From positions 1-64,000 of the forward strand of contig NZ_JAHNZZ010000001.1 of assembly GCF_019039215.1 (NCBI RefSeq): 64,000 nucleotides of DNA, written 5' to 3'. The notes under the pieces were generated by a model. The model searched no databases. It saw only the letters and a program-made list of their open reading frames with translations, and was not told the DNA's origin. Below, piece by piece: positions 17,937-26,142 of the stretch. The translations under genes and the position numbers were made by a program. The stretch is from Bacillus sp. FJAT-29790. Its GTDB lineage: Bacteria; Bacillota; Bacilli; Bacillales; Cytobacillaceae. Numbering within the stretch: position 1 is the first letter of the stretch; the number at the start of each line of letters is the position of its first letter.

Positions 17937-19331
17937 ATGTCTAATATAGAAAGTTACGTTCCAACAGAGACGCAGATCCAACATGATACGGGTGTGGATG
18001 AATCGCTTAATCCGAAAACTGATGAGGGTAGGACGGTAGGACAGAGAGACTATATTTTTATGTGGATTGGAGACGGCGTTAATTTAGGAAATATGACGCT
18101 TGGAGCTAGTTTGGTTGTGGCGGGAATTGCAACGCTAAACCTCTTTCAAACATTTGCCGCAGCTATCATAGCAATTGGTATCATTTCAACTATTTTTGCT
18201 TTAAACGACAGACTTGGATACAGAACGGGAATCCCATATGTTGTACAGCTCAGAATGTCCTTCGGGCTGAAAGGCTCCATCATATCATCACTATTGCGCG
18301 GTATCCCCGCCGTCGTTTGGTACGGTTTTCAAAGCTGGATTGGCGGTACTGCATTAAATGAAATTGCGAAGATTATTACGGGCGGTGCCTTTGACAGTGT
18401 TGCCATTTGCTTTGTACTGCTTCAGCTGGTGCAAATTGGGCTTTCGCTGTACGGCTTCCATGCCATCAAATGGGTAGAAACGCTTGTATCTATTGTTATA
18501 ATGCTAGCGCTTCTCTATGTATTTGGCGTTCTTCTAACATCCCATAGCGCTGTTATTGCAGAAAAATGGGTTCATGCAAAAGGCACATGGGGCTTGCCGT
18601 TCTTTGCATTCATCATGATGTTTATGGGAAATTATGCGGGGATCTTTTTAAGCGCTGCGGACTATTCAAGAGAGCTCAAATCTGGTATTAGTGACGCAAA
18701 ACGCGGGTTTTTGTATTTTTCGCCTATTTTAATAGCGTACGGCTTCGTACTTGGAATCGGTGCAATGCTTGCTTCCGCAACCGGAATCTCTAATCCTGTG
18801 AAGGCATTTGCAGTAGTGGTAGATAACTCTTATATTACATTCTTTGTTTCCGCATTTATTGTTATGGGTGCGATTGCAGTAAACATGGTTGCCAATATTA
18901 TTCCACCGACCTATGTGATTACATTGCTTACAAAAATGAAATATAAAGTTGCTGTTACCATAACCGGGCTGCTTGGGTTATGCTCATTCCCTTGGGTACT
19001 TGTACAGGATTCTTCGGCAAAGGGTCTTGGTATGTTCATTCTTATTTATTCCGCATTTTTAGGCCCGATTGTTTCTATTTTATTAATCGAATATTATATA
19101 TTGAGAAAGCAAAAAGTCAATGTTGCAGATTTGTACAAGGAAGATGGTCCATTTGCCGGATATAATCCTGCCGCAATGCTTGCGATGCTTATCGGCGCCG
19201 GTGCCGCCTTTCTAAAAGTGGAGTTGGCATGGATTATCGGCGTTGTTGTGGCAGGTATTGCATATATTCTTTTAATGAAGTTTGCATTTAAAGATTCAAA
19301 ATTCAAAAAGGGCACGATTTTTGAAAAATAA
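17937..19331 (+). CDS. pucI: Allantoin permease, NCS1 family
   Basis: A 464-residue transporter with about 12 membrane segments. The NCS1 motifs are seen at the N terminus (IFMWIGDGVNLGNMTLGAS) and in GYRTGIPYVVQLRMSFG and AVVWYGFQSWIGG. The position between pucG and allB supports allantoin as substrate (as for PucI) rather than cytosine or hydantoin. The ATG at 17937 is preceded by AAAGGAG with rather long spacing; an upstream start would add 16 unlikely residues. The cre-controlled promoter lies upstream. Confidence 0.88.
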   Translation: MSNIESYVPTETQIQHDTGVDESLNPKTDEGRTVGQRDYIFMWIGDGVNLGNMTLGASLVVAGIATLNLFQTFAAAIIAIGIISTIFALNDRLGYRTGIPYVVQLRMSFGLKGSIISSLLRGIPAVVWYGFQSWIGGTALNEIAKIITGGAFDSVAICFVLLQLVQIGLSLYGFHAIKWVETLVSIVIMLALLYVFGVLLTSHSAVIAEKWVHAKGTWGLPFFAFIMMFMGNYAGIFLSAADYSRELKSGISDAKRGFLYFSPILIAYGFVLGIGAMLASATGISNPVKAFAVVVDNSYITFFVSAFIVMGAIAVNMVANIIPPTYVITLLTKMKYKVAVTITGLLGLCSFPWVLVQDSSAKGLGMFILIYSAFLGPIVSILLIEYYILRKQKVNVADLYKEDGPFAGYNPAAMLAMLIGAGAAFLKVELAWIIGVVVAGIAYILLMKFAFKDSKFKKGTIFEK

Positions 19332-19376
19332 ATGTAAACCCGTTGATGCAATCAAATCTATGAGTTAAAGATAAAG

Positions 19377-19403
19377 GAGTGGATGTTTTTTGATCATCCA
19401 CTA
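19377..19403 (+). other. Hairpin after pucI
   Basis: The stem GAGTGGATG / CATCCACTA lies around a T-rich loop, 45 bp beyond pucI. A T-run occurs 10 bp later, so it may be a weak terminator. Confidence 0.4.
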
Positions 19404-19519
19404 CAATGAAATTTTTTTCAAGGCTTCCATGTGCAAACTAGAATAGCTGGGGCAGTTACGGGAATCAAAATCAGAATATTCCTATTTGTTATAATAATTT
19501 ATTTTAGGGAGGAAATTCG

Positions 19520-20908
19520 ATGATATATGACCTAATAATTAAAGGCGGCAAAGTTGTTTTTAGCGACGAAGTAAGAAACGTTGATATTGCAATAAAGGAT
19601 GGAAAAATTTCTGCCATCGCTGAAACAATTAGCAATGTAGCGAAACAGATCGTAAATGCGGAAGGACAATATGTGATGCCTGGCATGATCGATACTCATG
19701 TTCACATTTGTGAGCCTGGCCGAACAGAATGGGAAGGTTTTGTTACAGGAACTAAGGCATTGGCTGCAGGAGGCACAACAAGCTATGTGGATATGCCATT
19801 AAATGCCCTTCCTGCAACTGTAGATAGAGAATCGCTGCGATCAAAGCTCGAGGCTGCCAAAGGAAAGAACTATGTTGATTATGCATTTTATGGCGGACTA
19901 GTTCCGAGAAATCTCGATAATCTTGAAGAGCTTTCAGAAGAGGGAGTCGTAGCTTACAAATGTTTTATGTCCACTTGTGGTACAGATATTCCGAATGATT
20001 TCAAAAATGTAGATGACTATACTCTTTATGCAGGAATGGAGAAGCTAGCAAAATTAGGGCATATACTTTCAATCCATGCCGAGAATGCGATTATTACAGA
20101 CCGTTTAGGTGAGGAGATGGTTAAACTAGGCAAGCTAACAGCTACAGATTATGTTGCCTCCCGCCCTGTTTTTACAGAGGTAGATGCCGTAAAACGAGCA
20201 TTATATATAGCTAGAGAAACGGGCTGTAAGCTCCATTTCGTACACATAAGCACAGCAGAAGCAGTAGATGTAATTATTAAAGCCAGAAACGAAGGTCAGG
20301 ATGTAACCCTTGAATCTTGTCCTCACTATTTTACGATTACGACTGCCCAATTCGAAAAGATTGGCCCGGTTGCAAAATGTTCGCCCCCGCTTCGCAGCGA
20401 AGAAGAACAAGAAAAGCTGTGGAGTAAATTAATTGATGGCAAGATTGATATGTTAACATCAGACCATTCGCCATGTCCGCCTGACATGAAATATAGTGAG
20501 ACAAATAATATTTTTGAAGTATGGGGAGGAATTTCTGGCTGTCAAAACAACGTAGATTTAATGTTTGATGAGGCGGTTTTAAAACGCAATGTCCCAGTAA
20601 CTGATTTTGTACGGATGATTGCTACGAACCCGGCTAAGCGATTTAATATTCGTAATAAAGGGGAAATCGCTGTATCAAAAGATGCTGATATTATTCTTGT
20701 TGATGCCAGCCAGGCTTATGTAGTTAAGGAAGAGGACCTTTATTATCGCCACCAGCATAGCCCGTACATTGGCAGAAAAATAAACTGCCGGGTAACGAAG
20801 ACATTTGTTCGTGGAAATCTAGTATTTGAGCTAAATCAAGGGATTGTAGGGGAGCCTCTAGGTCAATTAGTGACGTATAAAAAAGCAGGAGAAACTGTAA
20901 ATCTATAA
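19520..20908 (+). CDS. allB: Allantoinase
   Basis: A 462-residue amidohydrolase-superfamily enzyme that opens the hydantoin ring of allantoin to give allantoate (PucH in B. subtilis). Zinc ligands lie in DTHVHICEPGRTEWEGF, the carboxylated lysine in AYKCFMSTCGTD, and further ligands in SIHAEN, FVHISTAEA and TSDHSPCPPDMK. GRTEWEGF after the HxH is typical of allantoinase rather than dihydropyrimidinase. The ATG follows AGGGAGGAA. Confidence 0.93.
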   Translation: MIYDLIIKGGKVVFSDEVRNVDIAIKDGKISAIAETISNVAKQIVNAEGQYVMPGMIDTHVHICEPGRTEWEGFVTGTKALAAGGTTSYVDMPLNALPATVDRESLRSKLEAAKGKNYVDYAFYGGLVPRNLDNLEELSEEGVVAYKCFMSTCGTDIPNDFKNVDDYTLYAGMEKLAKLGHILSIHAENAIITDRLGEEMVKLGKLTATDYVASRPVFTEVDAVKRALYIARETGCKLHFVHISTAEAVDVIIKARNEGQDVTLESCPHYFTITTAQFEKIGPVAKCSPPLRSEEEQEKLWSKLIDGKIDMLTSDHSPCPPDMKYSETNNIFEVWGGISGCQNNVDLMFDEAVLKRNVPVTDFVRMIATNPAKRFNIRNKGEIAVSKDADIILVDASQAYVVKEEDLYYRHQHSPYIGRKINCRVTKTFVRGNLVFELNQGIVGEPLGQLVTYKKAGETVNL

Positions 20909-20920
20909 ATATATTATGAT

Positions 20921-20953
20921 TTAGGCAACTTCTTTCATAGAGAAGTTGCCTAA
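20921..20953 (+). terminator. Hairpin terminator after allB
   Basis: A 13-bp perfect stem, TTAGGCAACTTCT / AGAAGTTGCCTAA, lies 12 bp after the stop. The U-tract is poor (TAAATACTTG), so termination may be partial. Confidence 0.6.
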
Positions 20954-21081
20954 ATACTTGTATGAACTTGCGATGTTAATAGGGGTTGGAAGCCCAGGGT
21001 TACAAATAATCTAATATTAGGTAATATTCACATAATTTTATTCAGTGTGAACAAAAAATAATAGTGATTTTGTCGATTGCT

Positions 21082-21113
21082 TATAATGACTAACGAAGTG
21101 AAAACGCTTAATA
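21082..21113 (+). promoter_or_regulatory. Possible promoter with partial cre upstream of the allantoate amidohydrolase gene
   Basis: A TATAAT lies at 21082-21087. TGAAAACGCTTAAT follows at 21099-21112 and matches the first two thirds of a cre site (TGAAAACGCTTTCA). It lies just downstream of the predicted start of transcription, where CcpA could act as a roadblock. No good -35 is seen. Confidence 0.35.
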
Positions 21114-21201
21114 TCTAAATTAGAAGCTTAATAGATTCCAATTCGAACGAATTATGCCCGCAATATCACAAATAAGTAATATGGGGATAATTTAAGGGGG
21201 A

Positions 21202-22476
21202 ATGATGGAAATGGAAGGCTTGATTAATTGTGATGAGGATCTTGAAATTGAAAATTTAGCAGAAGAGATCGTAGATAGGCTCAACTGGTTGGGCGGCTTT
21301 GGAAAAGATCCAGTGGGAGGAGTTTCCCGCTTGCTTTATTCGAAAGAATGGCTTGAAGCCCAGCAGGCTTTGAAACGCTGGATGGAAAACGAAGGACTTG
21401 AAGTACAATTTGACGAAATCGGAAATCTGAGCGGAATATTAAAAGGGAAAGACACAAGGGAAACGATCCTTACTGGATCTCATATTGATACCGTAACAAA
21501 TGGCGGAATATATGACGGTCAATACGGAATCGTGGCAGGTGTCCTTGCGACAAAATATCTGAAGAATCATTATGGACAACCGAAGCGAAATCTTGAAATA
21601 GTGTCATTGGCAGAGGAAGAAGGCAGTCGTTTTCCTTATGCCTTCTGGGGTTCAAAGAATGTTGTTGGTACTGCAAGCCGAAAAGATGTAGAAACGCTTT
21701 CGGATTTTAATGGCGTTTCTTTTGTAGAAGCAATGAAAGGATCTGGGTTTGCTTTCAGGGATGAATCAAAAGCTCCGCGTCAGGACTTGAAGGCTTTCAT
21801 AGAAATCCATGTCGAACAGGGCAATGTCCTAGAGACTGAAAAGAAATCGGTCGGAATTGTACAAAGCATTGTCGGACAAAGGCGTTTTACTATTAAAGTA
21901 ACTGGTGAAGCGAACCACGCAGGCACAACGCCGATGGGATATCGTAAAGATGCTGTCTATGCTGCTAGTCATATGATTTATGAAATCATTCGTTTAGCGA
22001 AGCAACAAGGTGATCCGCTTGTGGCAACAGTCGGGAAAATGGAGATAACGCCAAATATCGTTAATGTTGTGCCGGGAAAAGTCATTTTTACTGTTGATGT
22101 GCGTCATACTGACAAACATGCGATTGTTCAGTTTACTGAATTATTTACGGGGAAAATAAGAGAGGTTTCGAGGGAACATGGAGTAGAAATATCCATCGAT
22201 ATGTGGCTGGATGCCGATCCAGTTCCAATGGATTCAAAAATCGTGGAAGTCATTGAAAAGCAATGTAAGAAAAATAGTTTGAATTTTAAGTTAATGCATA
22301 GCGGAGCAGGGCATGATGCGCAAATTTTCGCCAAAACAATTCCGGCAGCCATGTTGTTTGTTCCAAGCCGAAAAGGCATTAGCCATAATCCTGCAGAATA
22401 CACAGAGCCTGCCGACTTGGCCGAAGGGGTTAAAGCATTGATTGGCACTTTATATGAATTAGCATACAAAGAATAA
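21202..22476 (+). CDS. Allantoate amidohydrolase (M20 family)
   Basis: A protein of about 424 residues of the M20 zinc peptidase/hydantoinase-carbamoylase family. By context it converts allantoate to ureidoglycine and ammonia (PucF/AllC role). Metal and substrate motifs are GSHIDTVTNGGIYDGQYG, AEEEGSRFPYAFWGS, GEANHAGTTPMGYRKD and SGAGHDAQIFA. N-carbamoyl-amino-acid hydrolases and ureidoglycolate amidohydrolases share these motifs, so the exact substrate rests on the neighbouring genes. Three ATGs (21202, 21205, 21211) compete; AAGGGGG ends at 21200, so 21205 or 21211 is better spaced than 21202. Confidence 0.85.
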   Translation: MMEMEGLINCDEDLEIENLAEEIVDRLNWLGGFGKDPVGGVSRLLYSKEWLEAQQALKRWMENEGLEVQFDEIGNLSGILKGKDTRETILTGSHIDTVTNGGIYDGQYGIVAGVLATKYLKNHYGQPKRNLEIVSLAEEEGSRFPYAFWGSKNVVGTASRKDVETLSDFNGVSFVEAMKGSGFAFRDESKAPRQDLKAFIEIHVEQGNVLETEKKSVGIVQSIVGQRRFTIKVTGEANHAGTTPMGYRKDAVYAASHMIYEIIRLAKQQGDPLVATVGKMEITPNIVNVVPGKVIFTVDVRHTDKHAIVQFTELFTGKIREVSREHGVEISIDMWLDADPVPMDSKIVEVIEKQCKKNSLNFKLMHSGAGHDAQIFAKTIPAAMLFVPSRKGISHNPAEYTEPADLAEGVKALIGTLYELAYKE

Positions 22477-22500
22477 CGATAAAAAAGGAGAGTTTAAAAG

Positions 22501-23265
22501 ATGGGTTATCCAAAAGATTTATTATCAAGCAGATCAATAATTGAGCATGGTAAATATGCATTAATCGCACCAGAAGGATTAGTGAATAATGTGATTCCAG
22601 GATTCGAGAATTGTATTATTTCGATTTTAGGTTCACCTAAGCTTGGAGCAAGCTTTGTCGATTATGTTGTGACAATGAAAAATGGCGGAAAAAATAGTGA
22701 GGGGTTTGGGGGGCAAGCTGACGTAGAGACATTCGTCTATGTCATTGAAGGTAAAATAAAAGCTGCTGCAGGTGAACAAGAGTTTGTTCTTGAAGAAAGT
22801 GGTTATTTATACTGTCCGCCAGGAATAAAAATGTATTTAGAAAACCTTGGGGATGGAGATTCGAAACTATTCCTTTATAAGCAAAAATATCGCCCTCTTG
22901 AAGGACGGAAGCCGTGGGTTTATTCAAATCACGCCAACCATATTGAATTCAGGAATTATGATGACATGCACAATGTCAATATTAAAGATTTATTGCCTGC
23001 GGATATTGATTTTGATATGAATTTTCATATTCTTTCCTTTGATCCCGCAGCATCTCATCCATTTATCGAAACACATGTCCAAGAACACGGCGCCTATCTA
23101 CTTTCAGGAGAAGGAATGTATAATCTGGATAATAAGTGGGTTCCAGTGAAGAAAGGTGATTATATTTTCATGGGCCCATACGTACACCAGGCAGCATATG
23201 CTGTAGGAAGAGAAAATTTAACCTATGTTTACTCTAAAGATTGTAATCGAGATGCGGAATTATAA
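22501..23265 (+). CDS. allE: (S)-ureidoglycine aminohydrolase-like bicupin
   Basis: A 254-residue double-cupin protein. The C-terminal cupin carries the Mn-binding set E-x-H-x3-H (IETHVQEHGAYLLSGEG) and a later Gln (YVHQAAYAVG), as in ureidoglycine aminohydrolase, which releases ammonia from ureidoglycine to give ureidoglycolate. The length fits AllE/YlbA. The gene lies 24 bp after the allantoate amidohydrolase gene with AAAAAGGAGAG upstream, so it is probably in the same operon. It competes with PucG for the same metabolite. Confidence 0.85.
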   Translation: MGYPKDLLSSRSIIEHGKYALIAPEGLVNNVIPGFENCIISILGSPKLGASFVDYVVTMKNGGKNSEGFGGQADVETFVYVIEGKIKAAAGEQEFVLEESGYLYCPPGIKMYLENLGDGDSKLFLYKQKYRPLEGRKPWVYSNHANHIEFRNYDDMHNVNIKDLLPADIDFDMNFHILSFDPAASHPFIETHVQEHGAYLLSGEGMYNLDNKWVPVKKGDYIFMGPYVHQAAYAVGRENLTYVYSKDCNRDAEL

Positions 23266-23294
23266 AAAAGTCTTTGATTCAAGAAATTAAATAA

Positions 23295-23526
23295 AGGCTG
23301 TTTTCGTAAAGTTTGTTGTTTTTATAATGTGATTTTTATTTAATAATCTGAGTTGATTGGAGCGGAGGGCACTTGACTCCAGCGGGAATAGAGGGAAGCG
23401 GGAGACCCCACAGGCGGTAACGCCGAGGAGGCTTCCGTCCCTCCCCGTGGAAAGCAAGTGCCCGCAGCGGAAATCAACGGGCAAAATATTAAGGCTTAAA
23501 AACAACAATATATGCGAAAATAGCCT
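23295..23526. repeat. MITE-like element, family A copy 1
   Basis: A 232-bp element with imperfect terminal inverted repeats of about 30 bp. The outer ends are AGGCTGTTTTCG and CGAAAATAGCCT, with TTGTTGTTTTTA / TAAAAACAACAA further in. A GC-rich core has inverted blocks (GTTGATTGG...AATCAAC, GCACTTGACTCC...CAAGTGCCCGC, GGGAAGCGGGAGACCCC). AAATA flanks both sides and may be a target duplication. No transposase is encoded. Copies are at 38503, 52001 and 54567. It separates the allE-like gene from the cupin gene. Confidence 0.75.
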
Positions 23527-23547
23527 AAATAAAAGAGGTGCATAGAG

Positions 23548-23934
23548 GTGGAAGAGAAAGCGACTATGGTAAGCATTGAGGGGATAAAGGCAGAAAGAGT
23601 CTTTGAAATTGATAAGATAGCAAAATTTGATCCGAACGAACCGCAAAAGAACTATTTCTATGAAACAGATAAAACTGTTGGGGCAGTATGGTGTCTTGAA
23701 CCAGGACAGGAAGTGTATTTACACTCCCATTCGAATGTCGATGATATGTGGGTGTGCGTAGAAGGGGAAGGAACCTATTTCCCAGACCTGGATAATGAAA
23801 TCCCGATTAGAAAGGGAATGGTCTTATTAGCCAAACCGAACCAAATTCATGGCATGCGTAATACAGGAAATGGTCGATTCATGTTCGTGGGCTTTGCTGC
23901 TGGTTCATTGCCGATGGATATAACAAGATACTAA
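23548..23934 (+). CDS. Small single-domain cupin protein
   Basis: A 128-residue cupin. Metal-ligand candidates lie in YLHSHSNVDDMWVCVEGEG, the second motif is ANQ-like PNQIHGMRNTG, and the fold is complete. The GTG start at 23548 is preceded by AGAGGTG; an in-frame ATG six codons later is an alternative. It follows the allantoin genes, separated from the allE-like gene by a MITE, and may have been part of that operon. A role in ureidoglycolate handling is possible but unsupported by any residue I can see. The function is unknown. Confidence 0.8.
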   Translation: MEEKATMVSIEGIKAERVFEIDKIAKFDPNEPQKNYFYETDKTVGAVWCLEPGQEVYLHSHSNVDDMWVCVEGEGTYFPDLDNEIPIRKGMVLLAKPNQIHGMRNTGNGRFMFVGFAAGSLPMDITRY

Positions 23935-23990
23935 AATTAAGTCGCACAGTAAGCAAACCGCTTTTCCGGTCTACTTTTTGTTTGGAAAAA

Positions 23991-24026
23991 AAGAGTCCTT
24001 CTCAAATTGAGAGGGACTCTTCCTAA
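23991..24026 (+). terminator. Terminator ending the allantoin island
   Basis: AAGAGTCCTTCTC pairs with GAGAGGGACTCTT (one mismatch) and is followed by CCTAATTTC. It comes 57 bp after the cupin gene. Confidence 0.7.
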
Positions 24027-24176
24027 TTTCTACTATTGGAATTCTTTACAATTGATAGGAAGGAGCGTATTTAATAAGAAGTAAAGAAGTCAATTGCAGG
24101 GAGCTAATATGCCGTTGACTAAAAAATGGAAATAGATTAATTTAGTAATAGACTATAAACGGAGGAGGCTATCTAA

Positions 24177-25097
24177 ATGAAGGTATGCTCATTTTTACCC
24201 GCCGCTACAAATATGATATATGAAATGGGACTAGAAAGACATCTGAATGGAGTTACGTTTGAATGTCCATCGGATAAACCAAAAGTTGTTCGCACTCAAC
24301 TCGAGGGAAAAACCTATTCAAGTGCAGAGATTGAGACTATATTTACTGAATCATCAAATATGGGAAAAAGCTTATATTATGTAGATATGGAATTATTAAC
24401 AGCGATTGAACCAGACCTTGTGTTTACTCAAGATGTATGTGATGTGTGTCAAATTAGCACATCTGTTGTTCAAAGAGCAATTGGATCTCTAAAAAAGCAA
24501 CCAAAAGTGGTACCATTAATACCGCGTAGGCTTCGTGATGTATATCAGAATGCACTAACAATTGCAATGGAGCTAGGTGAAGAAAAGGTTGGTCTTGATT
24601 ACTTAGCTGAATTACAAAAGAGAGTACGTGCGATTACAGACAAACTTCGTGAACATCAAGTAGAACCAAAAAGAGTGATGATTATGGAGTGGCTAGATCC
24701 CATTTATAATTGTGGGCATTGGATTCCTGATCAAATCGCATTGGCAGGTGGAGTGGATATGTTGTCCAATCCAGCAGGTTACTCAGTTGTCACCCCTTGG
24801 GAAAAAGTACAACAATATGATCCGGAAGTATTGGTCATTGCGCCTTGTGGTTTTCAGGTAGGACGATCGATACAGGAACTAGGCCAACTAACAAATAAAC
24901 CGGGATGGAGCGATTTGACTGCAGTAAAGAACAGGGCAGTATATCTTGCTGATGCAGATTACTTTACAAGACCAAGTACCACATTAGTAGATGGGATTGA
25001 GATACTAGCTGCCCTTTTTCATCCGCATCTGTTTGAAATTCCAGAAACAAGTAAGAAAAAGGTTCTACCTGTTACAGAAAAAGAAATTATAGTGTAA
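24177..25097 (+). CDS. BtuF-like periplasmic-binding-fold protein lacking a signal peptide
   Basis: A 306-residue protein of the cobalamin/siderophore-binding (BtuF/FhuD) fold. The N terminus MKVCSFLPAATNMIYEMGL is the first strand and helix of the fold, with no lipobox or signal peptide. TQDVCDVCQIS, MIMEWLDPIYNCGHWIPDQI and LTNKPGWSDLTAVKNRAVYL follow the family pattern. The Cys-rich CDVC and NCGHW segments could bind metal or ligand. No permease or ATPase is adjacent, so it may act in the cytosol rather than in import. The ATG has GGAGGAGG upstream. It is monocistronic with a strong terminator. Confidence 0.8.
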   Translation: MKVCSFLPAATNMIYEMGLERHLNGVTFECPSDKPKVVRTQLEGKTYSSAEIETIFTESSNMGKSLYYVDMELLTAIEPDLVFTQDVCDVCQISTSVVQRAIGSLKKQPKVVPLIPRRLRDVYQNALTIAMELGEEKVGLDYLAELQKRVRAITDKLREHQVEPKRVMIMEWLDPIYNCGHWIPDQIALAGGVDMLSNPAGYSVVTPWEKVQQYDPEVLVIAPCGFQVGRSIQELGQLTNKPGWSDLTAVKNRAVYLADADYFTRPSTTLVDGIEILAALFHPHLFEIPETSKKKVLPVTEKEIIV

Positions 25098-25116
25098 GAA
25101 TTGATAATTCGCAAAA

Positions 25117-25147
25117 CAGGACCGGGCGGTTTTTGCCCGGTTTTTTC
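25117..25147 (+). terminator. Terminator after BtuF-like gene
   Basis: ACCGGGC pairs with GCCCGGT around GGTTTTT and is followed by TTTTTCC. Confidence 0.85.
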
Positions 25148-25202
25148 CTTATTATAAATCAGCTAGTCAATAAAATATCGGTAAAGGGATTCTTTCATAT
25201 TT

Positions 25203-25340
25203 TTAATACTCGATTTCCTCGTAATCTTTAGGTTGGGGCAGCGGCTGCCCGTTTCCTCTGTTAGCTATCTCATTATTTGATTGCATTTCCTCACGCCTCT
25301 CTATAGCAGCTTTTCTATGTTGCTTTTTTTGTTTCTCCAT
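25203..25340 (-). CDS. Conserved-looking 45-aa charged protein
   Basis: An ORF of 45 codons with a perfect ribosome site (TAGGAGGTGA) 7 nt before its ATG. The product begins MEKQKKQHRKAAIERREEMQ and ends PLPQPKDYEEIEY; it is highly charged with no membrane segment. I do not recognise a characterised function. The ribosome site and composition resemble the small uncharacterised proteins common in Bacillus. It is convergent with the BtuF-like gene. Confidence 0.65.
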   Translation of the reverse strand: MEKQKKQHRKAAIERREEMQSNNEIANRGNGQPLPQPKDYEEIEY

Positions 25341-25476
25341 GGTTAGTCACCTCCTAAAATTGGTGAAAATTAAGATGTGTTTCATTAATAGTTTCAACTA
25401 TGCAATTAAAAAAATACAACGAGAGATGAATGAGTTTAGAGGGATTTCCACATGGCGGAAGTCCCTTGCTTTACGC

Positions 25477-25526
25477 GAAAAACACCAATTAGTTTTATTA
25501 AAGTTTTTCTAAAGTTGGTGTTTTCT
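25477..25526. other. Inverted repeat upstream of the ECF sigma gene
   Basis: AAAAACACCAA pairs with TTGGTGTTTT around a 27-nt AT-rich loop. It lies in the 25341-25625 gap, about 100 bp before the sigma-factor start. It could be a terminator of the upstream minus-strand region or a regulatory stem. No other gene is seen in this gap. Confidence 0.4.
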
Positions 25527-25625
25527 GAAAATACTAGGAGCAAAAGAATATAAAACTTTTTATACATGCTTGTGCGTCTATTATGTGTATACAATTTATC
25601 AGCCAAAAAGGAGCCTTTTTGTGTA

Positions 25626-26141
25626 ATGGGAAAGATGAGAAAGATGAAATCAGAGGATATTTTTACGGAGTTTGTTAGGGAAAACAAAGAAAACTTTTAT
25701 CGGCTTGCTTATAGTTATGTGAAAAATTCAGAGGATGCTTTAGATATTGTGCAGGACTCGATTCATAAAGCGATAATCTCCATCGATTCACTTCAAGATC
25801 TGAAAATGATTAAAAGTTGGTTTTACAGAATTGTCGTGAATACTTCTTTAGATTTTTTAAGAAAGCAAAAGAGGGTAAGTATTGTCGATTCTGAGACGAT
25901 GGAGTTAATCAGTTCTGGTAAAGAAGATCATTACGAGAACCTTGACTTAGAACGAGCGTTAGAACAATTACCCCCAGAGTACCGAAGTATCATTGTTCTC
26001 CGGTATTTTGAAGATATGAAAATTGAAGAAGTTGCCGACGTCTTGGGAGGAAATGTAAGCACGATAAAAACACGTTTGTATAAGGCGCTAAAATTATTAC
26101 GTATAGAAATAAAAGATGAAATTATTGAGGGAGTTAAATAG
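25626..26141 (+). CDS. ECF-family RNA polymerase sigma factor (SigV-like)
   Basis: A 171-residue ECF sigma factor. Region 2 includes RLAYSYVKNSEDALDIVQDS and region 4 includes LPPEYRSIIVLRYFEDM then KIEEVADVLGGNVSTIKTRL. The next gene, 1 bp away, encodes an RsiV-type anti-sigma, which points to the SigV group (lysozyme response in B. subtilis). Start choice is uncertain: ATGs at 25626, 25635 and 25644 are in frame, and AAAAAGGAG lies 12 nt before the first. Confidence 0.88.
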   Translation: MGKMRKMKSEDIFTEFVRENKENFYRLAYSYVKNSEDALDIVQDSIHKAIISIDSLQDLKMIKSWFYRIVVNTSLDFLRKQKRVSIVDSETMELISSGKEDHYENLDLERALEQLPPEYRSIIVLRYFEDMKIEEVADVLGGNVSTIKTRLYKALKLLRIEIKDEIIEGVK

Positions 26142-26142
26142 G

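Noticed and set aside
23287-23646. ORFs across the MITE near the cupin gene, both strands
   Set aside because: They translate the repeat core; similar spurious ORFs appear at the other MITE copies (51989-52216, 54564-54761).
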